This document shows positions 6,606-12,085 of a stretch of DNA of 12,085 nt, piece after piece. Position numbers and translations under genes: made by a program. The notes below the pieces were generated by a model. It was not told the DNA's origin. It made no database searches and was given only the letters and a program-made list of their open reading frames with translations. Within the stretch, counting starts at the first letter, position 1. Each line of letters starts with the position of its first letter. Source of the DNA: DATLBY01 sp035526665 (lineage in GTDB: Bacteria; Acidobacteriota; Terriglobia; Bryobacterales; Bryobacteraceae); contig DATLBY010000258.1 of assembly GCA_035526665.1 (NCBI GenBank), positions 1-12,085 of the forward strand, given 5' to 3'.

Positions 6606-7487
6606 TCAGCTCGTGTACAAGAAGGCGGGATAGCGCTCCACCGGGAATCCAGGACGCTTCCTCGCGACGCAGTAGGTTTGTTCTCCCCGTAGTCCCGTTT
6701 CGAATCCGTGTTCGGCCAGAAAGCCGCTCACCCACTTCCCCTCCTCAAATCCGGCGATCGGCTCGGTGAAGAGCCACTCGATTTCGAAGCCCGCGCTTCG
6801 CAGAGTATCCCCCACTTCGTGGGCAGCATACTCGCGCACGTGCGGAGCATCATCGGGAGCCCTGCGCGAATAGCACGAGAACATCTGTGGATTCCCGCGG
6901 CCGTGTAGCAAACGCGCCAAGCTGGTGTGGCTCGCGCAATTTGGGGTGGTCAGAATCAAACGGCCTCCGTCATGGAGAATACGGTGGATCTCGATCAGCA
7001 TGTGCATGGGGTCGCGCAGCAGATGCTCGAGAATCTCGCACGCGAGCACCAGTTCGAAGTGGCTATCCGGGTACGGAAAACGGTCCTTTTCGGCGTCAAA
7101 GAGGTCGATGCGGCACCTGAAGACTTCCTTCCCCTCCATCCGCGCTGCTTGCTCGCCACTTTGGCCTGCGGCGCCGTAGTAGGCGCCCGCCACCTCGGTG
7201 TAACCTGTAATTTGCTTCAGCGCGGGCGTCATTTGCATGTAACACCCGAGCTCCAGCACTCTGCCGTCCGGACCTGGAGCCGGCACCAGCGTTAATGTCC
7301 TAACCAGCCTGTCCAGGTGACGTTGCAGGTATTCACGGGAGGCTGGATCGGCCTCAAGCCTTTGCAAGTACCCACGATACTCGGCGGCGCGCAGCGGTAG
7401 GGGGGCACGGTCCCCGCTGGGAGCCGGGGATAAGAACTTGGTCGCGCGGCGCAAGAGCGCTCTGGTGATCCTGAGGAAAAGTGACAC
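6606..7487 (-). CDS. Class I SAM-dependent methyltransferase
   Basis: This 293-residue protein fits the Methyltransf_11/23 class. Motif I is VLELGC at 77-82, but the residues after it read YMQMTPAL instead of the usual second glycine of the GxG loop. A DLFDAE segment (128-133) is followed by the motif IV region FELVLACEILEHLLRDP (144-160). Motif VI-like GGRLILTTPN is at 174-183. A basic amphipathic N-terminus (1-20) shows no clear signal peptide. The substrate is unknown; sugar, lipid or natural-product methylation are all possible. The start is GTG, the first start after an in-frame TAA 12 nt upstream, and has no strong Shine-Dalgarno. Two inverted repeats separate it from the TPR gene, so it may be transcribed apart from the exb cluster. 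The esterase follows 25 nt downstream. Confidence 0.85.
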   Translation of the reverse strand: MSLFLRITRALLRRATKFLSPAPSGDRAPLPLRAAEYRGYLQRLEADPASREYLQRHLDRLVRTLTLVPAPGPDGRVLELGCYMQMTPALKQITGYTEVAGAYYGAAGQSGEQAARMEGKEVFRCRIDLFDAEKDRFPYPDSHFELVLACEILEHLLRDPMHMLIEIHRILHDGGRLILTTPNCASHTSLARLLHGRGNPQMFSCYSRRAPDDAPHVREYAAHEVGDTLRSAGFEIEWLFTEPIAGFEEGKWVSGFLAEHGFETGLRGEQTYCVARKRPGFPVERYPAFLYTS

Positions 7488-7507
7488 TAGGCAGGGTTAG
7501 AGGATGG

Positions 7508-7535
7508 CAGTACCGCGCCTAAAGACACGGTACTG
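7508..7535 (-). other. Stem-loop 2 of a tandem pair, upstream of the methyltransferase gene
   Basis: CAGTACCG (7508-7515) and CGGTACTG (7528-7535) form a perfect 8-bp stem with a 12-nt loop. It starts 20 nt before the methyltransferase GTG and lies 9 nt from the companion hairpin at 7545-7571. No T-tract follows on either strand, so it is not a standard intrinsic terminator. It could protect the 3' end of the exb-TPR transcript, shape the methyltransferase leader, or be a protein-binding site. Confidence 0.45.
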
Positions 7536-7544
7536 GGGAAGCAT

Positions 7545-7571
7545 GGGAGCAGCGTGAACAATGCTGCTCCC
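7545..7571 (-). terminator. Stem-loop 1 downstream of the TPR gene; possible 3' end of the exb cluster transcript
   Basis: GGGAGCAGC (7545-7553) and GCTGCTCCC (7563-7571) form a perfect 9-bp stem with a 9-nt loop, 7 nt beyond the TPR gene stop codon. The sequence that follows on the minus strand is ATGCTTCCCC, with no T-run. It could therefore mark a Rho-dependent or processed 3' end, or act as an RNA-stability hairpin. GC-rich hairpins without U-tracts are hard to call from sequence alone. Confidence 0.4.
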
Positions 7572-7578
7572 TGTAAAT

Positions 7579-8412
7579 TTACTGGGGAGCGCCCGCGCCT
7601 TTGTTAGCCGCGCGTTCTGCCTTGAGTTTCTTCGTCTCGAGAGCCTTTTGGACCCAGTTATCCGCGGATTCGATCTCCTTCTTGTACTGGTCCGGCGAAT
7701 CTGCCAGATCCGCGCGTTCCCGGATCAGCAGGTTCATATAAGCCATGGCATCGTCGTATTGGGGATCGACGTCCAGCGCCTTCTGAAGGTTCTGAATGCC
7801 TTTGTTGACCGGCTCGGACCATTGAGCCTTGAGATCCGCCTTCAGATTCTTATCTTTGATCGGACCCGGATCCTCCGGCTTCATACCGAGTTTGGCACGC
7901 GCAGTCATCAGCGCCGGATACCAGCGGGCCCAGGTGATAACTCCGAGACTGTAATAAGCCTCTTTATTATTTGGCTCCAGGTCGGCCAGCTTTTGATACC
8001 ACTTCTCGGCCTCGGACAGTTTTTGAAGCTTTTGCTCGAGCGCCGGCGCACCCTGAGCCTCGCTGTAATGCAGTGAAGCAAGCGAGGTCACCGCTGTGCT
8101 GTTTTTGGGATCCTGTTCCAGCACCTTCAGGAACTGGTCGTTTGCCGCCTGCGCGTTCTTTTTGTTCTCGTCCGATTCCGCGCCCGGAATGTACTGGCTC
8201 ATGTAGGCGGTTGCCAGATAGAGCCTGGCTGTTGGAAAGGTCGGGTCTAGGTCAACAGCTTGCTTAAAATGCTCGACCGCATCAGCGTACTTAGCGTTCT
8301 TGAACGACTGAACTCCCTTATTCAGGTGATCGCGGGCCTTCAATCTTTCACAGCCCGTAGCGGTAAGGGCCAGAATCACAATACTTGCAAGAATGCTTAG
8401 TTTTGCCCTCAT
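7579..8412 (-). CDS. TPR-repeat lipoprotein
   Basis: This 277-residue protein has a lipoprotein-like signal (hydrophobic 5-18, then TATGC with Cys21 as the likely lipidated residue). The -3 residue is Ala rather than the preferred Leu/Val/Ile, so the lipobox is slightly off consensus. The rest is helical with TPR-like units. The best is about 26-59 (NKGVQSF, YADAVEHF, AVDLDP); others lie near 60-104 (ending FLKVLEQDP), 105-148 (EAEKWYQKLADLEP) and 149-220 (SLGVITWARW to LQKALDVDP), the last containing an insert. The tail is Lys/Ala-rich. TPRs bind proteins, so an envelope scaffold for the TonB/ExbBD machine or its receptors is a fair inference from context. The gene starts 4 nt after the stop of the upstream exbD with no separate Shine-Dalgarno close by, which suggests translational coupling. 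Confidence 0.85.
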   Translation of the reverse strand: MRAKLSILASIVILALTATGCERLKARDHLNKGVQSFKNAKYADAVEHFKQAVDLDPTFPTARLYLATAYMSQYIPGAESDENKKNAQAANDQFLKVLEQDPKNSTAVTSLASLHYSEAQGAPALEQKLQKLSEAEKWYQKLADLEPNNKEAYYSLGVITWARWYPALMTARAKLGMKPEDPGPIKDKNLKADLKAQWSEPVNKGIQNLQKALDVDPQYDDAMAYMNLLIRERADLADSPDQYKKEIESADNWVQKALETKKLKAERAANKGAGAPQ

Positions 8413-8416
8413 GAGA

Positions 8417-8845
8417 CTACTGTCCGGCCTCCATCTTGGCGGTCATCAAACCCACCTTGTCGATGCCGGCGCCCTTGGCGATATCAATGGCGCGTGCCAC
8501 GTACTGAAATTCCAGATCCGGGTCACCCTTCACGAACACCACCTTTTCGGCTCGCGTCTTGAAGATTTCAGTCAGACGTTCGCCCAGACGTGTCTCGTCT
8601 GTTGGCTCAGTGTTCACCTTCATCGACTTATCTTTGTCGATGATGATCACCACCGTACGATCCTGATCGGGCGGCGGAGGCGCCGCGTTCGGTGGCGGCG
8701 GTTGAGGCACCAGCGCATCCAGACCATGCGGTGTGAGGGGCGTAATGACCATAAAAATGATCAGCAGCACTAAGAGAACGTCTATCAAGGGCGTCATGTT
8801 GATGTCCGCTTTCGCGCCGCCCTTACCACCGACTCCCATTCCCAT
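8417..8845 (-). CDS. exbD: ExbD/TolR-family biopolymer transport protein, proline-linker copy
   Basis: This 142-residue protein is the second of two ExbD/TolR-type subunits. A short Gly-rich cytoplasmic start leads into DINMTPLIDVLLVLLIIFMV (14-33), the single membrane helix. Asp22 is at the proton-accepting Asp25 position of E. coli ExbD. After the helix comes a Pro/Ala-rich linker (about 47-61) not found in the sister copy. The periplasmic ExbD domain follows (about 63-138) with VVFVKGDPDLEFQYVARAIDIAKGAGIDKVGLMT split over 102-135. It acts with ExbB to turn proton flow into work on TonB. AAGGAG (8854-8859) lies 8 nt before the ATG, a strong binding site. It is 76 nt downstream of the other exbD and 4 nt upstream of the TPR gene. 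A TolR-like role is possible, but no TolA/TolB/Pal gene is present in the window. Confidence 0.9.
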   Translation of the reverse strand: MGMGVGGKGGAKADINMTPLIDVLLVLLIIFMVITPLTPHGLDALVPQPPPPNAAPPPPDQDRTVVIIIDKDKSMKVNTEPTDETRLGERLTEIFKTRAEKVVFVKGDPDLEFQYVARAIDIAKGAGIDKVGLMTAKMEAGQ

Positions 8846-8921
8846 AAAAATTACTCCTTAAAGAAGTTCCGATTTCGCCTGACCCGTGAAGGCCAATTAT
8901 ACGTCTCCCACGCCTGCTGGT

Positions 8922-9383
8922 TTACTGCCCGGCCGGCGGAGCGGCGGTCTTGAGAGCCTTGTCCTTATCTTTTTCCTGAACCTGCTCCGTCAACAGCCCA
9001 AGCTGATCTACACCAGCGGTCCGAAGGTTGTCCACTACATCCACCACCCGTTCATAGCGCGCCCGGGAATCGCTCCGCAGGTATACAGTCTTGTCCAGCT
9101 TATTTGTCAGAAGATCTTTCACTTTCTGTGGTAACTGATCCGGCGGCATCTGATTGGTACCCAGATACACCTTGCCGTCGCGGCTGACAGCCACGACCAC
9201 GGCGTCTTCCTTGTCCGCGGCCTGCATTGTACTCGGATTTTTCGCCTTGACCATGTCCACCGAAATACCCTTATTGAGCATAGGGGTAATGACGATGAAA
9301 ATAATCAGCAACACCAGCATCACGTCCACCATCGGGGTGACATTAATGTCGGCGACTACTGGGGCGGTTGCCATTTTCTTCAT
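8922..9383 (-). CDS. exbD: ExbD/TolR-family biopolymer transport protein, charged-tail copy
   Basis: This 153-residue protein is the first ExbD-type subunit after exbB. ADINVTPMVDVMLVLLIIFIV (11-31) holds the membrane helix, with Asp20 at the proton-accepting position. The periplasmic domain runs from about 60 to 132 with KVYLGTNQMP, VYLRSDSRARYERVVDVVD and AGVDQLGLLTE as conserved blocks. A Lys/Glu/Asp-rich tail ends AAPPAGQ. It differs clearly from the second ExbD in linker and tail, so the pair is not a recent duplication. TAGGAG (9394-9399) precedes the ATG by 10 nt. The 98-nt gap to exbB contains a strong sense-strand stem-loop (9422-9457). Confidence 0.9.
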   Translation of the reverse strand: MKKMATAPVVADINVTPMVDVMLVLLIIFIVITPMLNKGISVDMVKAKNPSTMQAADKEDAVVVAVSRDGKVYLGTNQMPPDQLPQKVKDLLTNKLDKTVYLRSDSRARYERVVDVVDNLRTAGVDQLGLLTEQVQEKDKDKALKTAAPPAGQ

Positions 9384-9421
9384 TTCGATGAGTCTCCTAA
9401 TTCGTTGTCTGCTTTGTGCGT

Positions 9422-9457
9422 CCAGGCTCCGAAGCTGCGGTCAGCCCCGGAGCCTGG
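9422..9457 (-). other. Strong RNA stem-loop between exbB and exbD
   Basis: The minus-strand transcript can fold a 16-bp stem (5' arm CCAGGCTCCGGGGCTG) closed by the tetraloop ACCG. Two of the pairs are G-U. On the plus strand those positions are A opposite C, so the full stem forms only in the sense RNA. It lies 24 nt after the exbB stop and 38 nt before the exbD start. No T-run follows, so it is not an ordinary intrinsic terminator. A processing, stability or partial-attenuation element that sets the ExbB:ExbD ratio is the likeliest role. Confidence 0.6.
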
Positions 9458-9481
9458 TTCAACTCGCAAACTCCGCTACAA

Positions 9482-10228
9482 CTAAATCTTCTTCGCGGAT
9501 CTCTGGGCCGAGCGCTTGAGGAAATAATCCAGCAGCTCCGAACTCGAGTTGCCCATTTCGACGTCGAACGACTCCAGCTTATTGGTGAAATAGTTGAACA
9601 TCCAAACGGCAGGGATAGCCACGAACAGACCCACGGCCGTCGTCACCAATGCTTCCGAGATACCGGCGGAAACCGCGCCCAGACCTGCCGACTTTTCGGT
9701 TGCAATGCCTTTGAACGCATTGATAATACCGATAACCGTTCCGAACAGGCCCACGAAGGGAGCCGTCGAACCGATGGTGGCAAGGCTGCTAATGCCGCGC
9801 TTCAACTCGGCGTGCACAATCGCCTCGGAGCGGTCCAGGGCACGCTTGGAGGCTTCAATCTCTTCACCGGGGATTTCATTGGAATCCTGATGCGCACGGA
9901 ACTCCTGCAGTCCCGCGACCACAACTTTCGCCAGATGGCTCTTTTTGTAACGATCGCCGATTTTGATGGCCTCGTCCAGTTTTCCCTCTCGCAAAGCCCC
10001 GGCAACCGCGGGAGCAAACTCCCGGGACTGTTTTCGCGCCGCATTAAAAGCGATGGCGCGATCAATCATGACACCGATAGACCAGGCTGACATGATGAAG
10101 AGAACAGTGACGACGCCCTTACCGAGCCAGGTCATCTGTCCCCACATCTGCCGCGGGTCGAAGCTGATGGCGGGCCCCGATGCTTCCTGAAGAAGCATGA
10201 AAGCCCAAACCTGCATTTGTAGCAACAT
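9482..10228 (-). CDS. exbB: ExbB/TolQ/MotA-family proton channel subunit
   Basis: This 248-residue protein is the channel subunit of the TonB motor. Three membrane helices are visible: about 38-57, about 148-170 (TIGSTAPFVGLFGTVIGIINAF, split over 151-172) and about 187-210 (ISEALVTTAVGLFVAIPAVW). The long cytoplasmic loop (about 58-147) lies between the first two. Polar residues expected in the proton path are present: Thr155 in helix 2, and Glu192 and Thr196/197 in helix 3. These match conserved Thr/Glu positions of E. coli ExbB. A 37-residue N-terminal stretch precedes the first helix, with hydrophobic residues at 7-13. The ATG at 10228 has AGGAG (10239-10243) 10 nt upstream, which supports it over in-frame ATGs at codons 5 and 11. 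The gene lies between tonB and exbD, each gap holding an RNA hairpin. The family also contains TolQ and AglR-like proteins; the neighbouring tonB favours ExbB. Confidence 0.92.
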   Translation of the reverse strand: MLLQMQVWAFMLLQEASGPAISFDPRQMWGQMTWLGKGVVTVLFIMSAWSIGVMIDRAIAFNAARKQSREFAPAVAGALREGKLDEAIKIGDRYKKSHLAKVVVAGLQEFRAHQDSNEIPGEEIEASKRALDRSEAIVHAELKRGISSLATIGSTAPFVGLFGTVIGIINAFKGIATEKSAGLGAVSAGISEALVTTAVGLFVAIPAVWMFNYFTNKLESFDVEMGNSSSELLDYFLKRSAQRSAKKI

Positions 10229-10275
10229 TGAAGTTAGTCTCCTGCGAGTTGAATTAGTGTACTGATTACTTGCTC

Positions 10276-10305
10276 AAAAACCAAGCGGACGCGTTAACCC
10301 CGCTT
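10276..10305 (-). terminator. Possible weak intrinsic terminator/attenuator between tonB and exbB
   Basis: On the minus strand, AAGCGGG (10305-10299) pairs with TCCGCTT (10289-10283), giving seven pairs with one G-U and a 9-nt loop. This is followed by GG and five T (10280-10276). The stem is short and the T-tract brief, so complete termination is unlikely. Partial attenuation that gives less exbB/exbD than tonB transcript, or a stable tonB 3' end, fits better. It begins one base past the tonB stop codon. Confidence 0.35.
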
Positions 10306-10306
10306 C

Positions 10307-11062
10307 TTACTGACTCAACGTGAAGTTCACGTCGATGGTGGTTACAACTTCCACCGGCTCACCATTGAGGGTAGTTGGTTGGTACACCCACTGGCGAACA
10401 GCTTCCTGCGCTGACGGGACCAGCAGCGGATGGCCGCTGACCAGCGTGAGATTCTGAATCGTTCCATCTTTACCGATAACCGCGTTGAACCGCACGACAC
10501 CTGAGATGCGCGCCTGCTTGGCCAGCGGCGGATACAGAGGCTTCGGCTGGCGGACCAGCTTGGCCGCTTGTACGTTTCCACCCACGCGAATCGATTTGGG
10601 TGTGACCGGCTTGGGCGCTTCCTTTACAGGAGGCGGGGGCGGTGCTGCTGACGGAACCGAACCGATAATACCGCCTATGACGCCCCCCGGGGCTCCTCCG
10701 GGTACGCCGCCGGGTACGCCGCCGACTACGCCAGGAGCACCCATTTGCGGCATCTCCTCTTCGGTAATCTTAGCGATCTCTTTGGGAATTGTCTTTGGAG
10801 CCATTAGCTTGCCGGCGTCGAACTGACGCGGGACCTGCTTGACCACTTTCACCGGAGCCGCGGCCGGCGGTGGCGGCGGAGGAGGAGGAGGCGGCGGGGC
10901 GACCAGGAAGCTGGTCAATTGCGTCCTCGGAAGCACCTCGTTATAAATCAGGGGGATGAGAATGGCGACCACGATTAATCCCACCTGAATGGCAAACGAG
11001 ATAAACACTGACGCGCTCTTGCGTGTCTTATTGGCGCCTTCCACGAATGTCTGCTCAAACAT
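10307..11062 (-). CDS. tonB: TonB family energy transducer
   Basis: This 251-residue protein couples the ExbBD motor to outer-membrane TonB-dependent receptors. One membrane anchor lies at about 19-40 with a short cytoplasmic start. The E. coli-type SHxxxL anchor motif, whose histidine is functionally important, is absent: the helix reads SVFISFAIQVGLIVVAILI. Next come 11 consecutive prolines (56-66), a charged segment (about 71-106), a Gly-rich VPGG/APGG stretch (about 109-134) and a second Pro run (141-145). The TonB C-terminal domain (about 167-250) contains KPLYPPLAKQARISGVVRF (174-192), GKDGTIQNLTLVSGHPLL (197-214) and AVRQWVYQPTTLNGEPVEV (221-239). AAAGGA (11072-11077) lies 9 nt before the ATG. 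The 39-nt gap to secF holds a hairpin, and tonB is probably co-transcribed with both neighbours. The long Pro/Gly spacer fits a periplasm-spanning arm. Confidence 0.93.
   Translation of the reverse strand: MFEQTFVEGANKTRKSASVFISFAIQVGLIVVAILIPLIYNEVLPRTQLTSFLVAPPPPPPPPPPPAAAPVKVVKQVPRQFDAGKLMAPKTIPKEIAKITEEEMPQMGAPGVVGGVPGGVPGGAPGGVIGGIIGSVPSAAPPPPPVKEAPKPVTPKSIRVGGNVQAAKLVRQPKPLYPPLAKQARISGVVRFNAVIGKDGTIQNLTLVSGHPLLVPSAQEAVRQWVYQPTTLNGEPVEVVTTIDVNFTLSQ
10698..10733 (-). repeat. 12-bp tandem repeat inside tonB (Val-Pro-Gly-Gly units)
   Basis: Two identical 12-bp units (plus strand CCGGGTACGCCG, at 10698-10709 and 10710-10721) and one degenerate copy (10722-10733) encode VPGG, VPGG and VVGG in the periplasmic spacer of TonB. 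Near-identical codons suggest recent slippage, so copy number may vary between strains. Confidence 0.7.
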
Positions 11063-11084
11063 AGACGTTTGTCCTTTCAGTTTG

Positions 11085-11100
11085 ACGGGCCCTGGCCCGT
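11085..11100 (-). other. Compact hairpin between secF and tonB
   Basis: ACGGGCC (11085-11091) and GGCCCGT (11094-11100) are perfect inverted arms around 2 nt. In practice this gives a 6-bp GC-rich stem with the loop CAGG on the minus strand. It begins one base after the secF stop and ends 22 nt before the tonB ATG, just ahead of the tonB ribosome binding site. No T-run follows, so it is a candidate RNA stability or processing hairpin rather than a standard terminator. Confidence 0.4.
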
Positions 11101-11101
11101 A

Positions 11102-12085
11102 CTACTTTACTGTTCTACGGGCCGTAGCGGTTGCGGATGACGCAACAGCGGGAGCCTTTCGCTTCTCCACAAAACTCTGCCAAAACACCAGAATCGGACT
11201 GGCGATAAAGATCGACGAATACGTTCCTACGATAATTCCAACTACTAGGGCAAAAGCAAATCCATTCAACACCGGTCCACCAAACAGGAACAGCGATAGC
11301 GCGGTGAGCAGAGTCAATCCGGAAGTCAGAACTGTCCGGCTCAGCGTCTGGTTCACACTCTTATTGATCACGGTCTCCAGCCGCTCACGGCGCATAATCT
11401 TCAGATTTTCGCGAATGCGGTCAAATACCACAATGGTGTCGTTCATGGAGTAGCCCACAAGGGTGAGCAAGGCCGCAACCACAGTCAGGGACAACTCTTT
11501 ATCAAACAAAGAGAAGAGACCAAGCGTAATGATGGTGTCATGGAACACCGCCACCACTGCGGCTACACCGTAAATCCACTCGAAGCGGAACGCGATATAG
11601 ACCAGCATCGCCCCTAATGCGTACAAGGTTGCCATAATTGCCTGGCGGCGGAGGTCGGCTCCGATTTTCGGACCCACCATTTCCTTGTTCCGGATGGTAT
11701 ACGGCGCGGGATACAACTCCTGCTTCAAAACATTCAAAACTTGCGGCGTCACGCCAGGGACGCCGGCCAATTGGTCGATGCTGCGCACCAGTCCGGATTG
11801 CGGGGGAGTGTTCTTGAACTGCAGAATAATTTTGACCAGTTCCTGCAACTGCTGCTCGGAGACGGCCGCGCCAGCCCGCTGCAAAGGATCGCGGAGGCGA
11901 TCCGCCAGCGTATTCTGGTTGGCATTGTTGATGTCCAACTGCGCCCCCTGGGTCCCAAACGTGGAAGCGAACGTGTCGACCATCGTTTTTTGCGCCGCGT
12001 CCAGAGCCTGCTCCCCTTGTATCTCGGTGCTCACAATCACTTCGTTCGTGCCGGAAACTTCCTGCACGTTGTCGAGCGGAATTTT
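11102..12085 (-). CDS. secF: Protein translocase subunit SecF, partial (5' end outside window)
   Basis: The frame stays open to the right edge (KIPLDNVQEV... is the first residue run visible), so the start and first membrane helix lie outside. A GTG at 12067 is internal. SecF works with SecD and SecYEG to pull preproteins across the inner membrane using the proton-motive force. Counting from codon 12067, EMVGPKIG is at 129-136, followed by membrane helices near 143-162, 166-187 and 192-214. Further family blocks are VFHDTIITLGLFSL (174-187), VGYSMNDTIVVFDRIREN (204-221), TLSRTVLTSGLTLLTAL (241-257) and FGGPVLNGFAFALVVGIIVG (262-281). The periplasmic region before EMVGP is much longer than in E. 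coli SecF as I recall it. The extra roughly 80 residues end in RSIDQLAGVPGVTPQVLNVL (95-114), which resembles a helix-hairpin-helix. The tail is short and basic. The stop is 39 nt from tonB, so the two are probably co-transcribed; secD would be expected just to the right. Confidence 0.92.
   Translation of the reverse strand, partial: KIPLDNVQEVSGTNEVIVSTEIQGEQALDAAQKTMVDTFASTFGTQGAQLDINNANQNTLADRLRDPLQRAGAAVSEQQLQELVKIILQFKNTPPQSGLVRSIDQLAGVPGVTPQVLNVLKQELYPAPYTIRNKEMVGPKIGADLRRQAIMATLYALGAMLVYIAFRFEWIYGVAAVVAVFHDTIITLGLFSLFDKELSLTVVAALLTLVGYSMNDTIVVFDRIRENLKIMRRERLETVINKSVNQTLSRTVLTSGLTLLTALSLFLFGGPVLNGFAFALVVGIIVGTYSSIFIASPILVFWQSFVEKRKAPAVASSATATARRTVK

Noticed and set aside
9416..10090. 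224-codon plus-strand frame opposite exbB
   Set aside because: The exbB reading has three membrane helices and the conserved Thr/Glu residues; the antisense frame also runs across the exbB-exbD stem-loop and has no domain.
11102..12067. GTG at 12067 as the secF start
   Set aside because: The frame stays open upstream to the window edge with in-family residues, and the first membrane helix and N-terminal SecF region are missing, so this GTG is internal.

Overview
The window most resembles a chromosome segment of an Acidobacteriota species, probably from the Bryobacterales/Solibacter branch. The evidence is GC-rich DNA, a secreted protein with the domain first described from Solibacter (TIGR03437), a Tat-signal Gfo/Idh/MocA oxidoreductase, and a secF-tonB-exbB-exbD-exbD-TPR cluster whose TonB has a short N-terminal anchor and a run of 11 prolines. 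This placement comes from recognising families, not from a marker gene.

Layout. (1) 1-3197, minus strand: a tight run transcribed right to left. It holds a Tat-signal Gfo/Idh/MocA oxidoreductase, an acyl-CoA dehydrogenase 26 nt downstream, and, 6 nt further, a TTG-started secreted TIGR03437 protein that runs off the left edge. (2) 3198-3286: a divergent intergenic region with a 12-bp dyad. (3) 3287-5717, plus strand: glcE and glcF, overlapping by 14 nt. These are two of the three subunits of a glycolate/D-lactate-type oxidase; the catalytic glcD is not next to them. (4) 5723-7487, minus strand: a secreted alpha/beta-hydrolase esterase and a SAM-dependent methyltransferase. The esterase converges on glcF with only 5 nt between stop codons. 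(5) 7488-7578: an intergenic region with two perfect inverted repeats. (6) 7579-12085, minus strand: secF (5' end cut by the right edge), tonB, exbB, two different exbD genes and a TPR lipoprotein, read right to left.

The right-hand cluster makes a proton-motive-force module. ExbB plus ExbD form the inner-membrane motor, TonB passes energy to outer-membrane receptors, and the TPR lipoprotein may be an envelope partner. SecF, which also uses the proton-motive force, sits at the head. Most gaps in this cluster carry an RNA stem-loop on the sense strand. The clearest lies between exbB and the first exbD: 16 bp with a tetraloop, and its two G-U pairs form only in the sense transcript. These may set the relative expression of the subunits.

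No stretch longer than 300 bases lacks a gene. I saw no tRNA, rRNA, CRISPR array, insertion sequence or phage gene. I do not see a clearly new multi-gene system. The points worth following up are the SecF periplasmic insertion, the intergenic stem-loops, the paired ExbDs, the orphan glcEF pair and the partial TIGR03437 gene.
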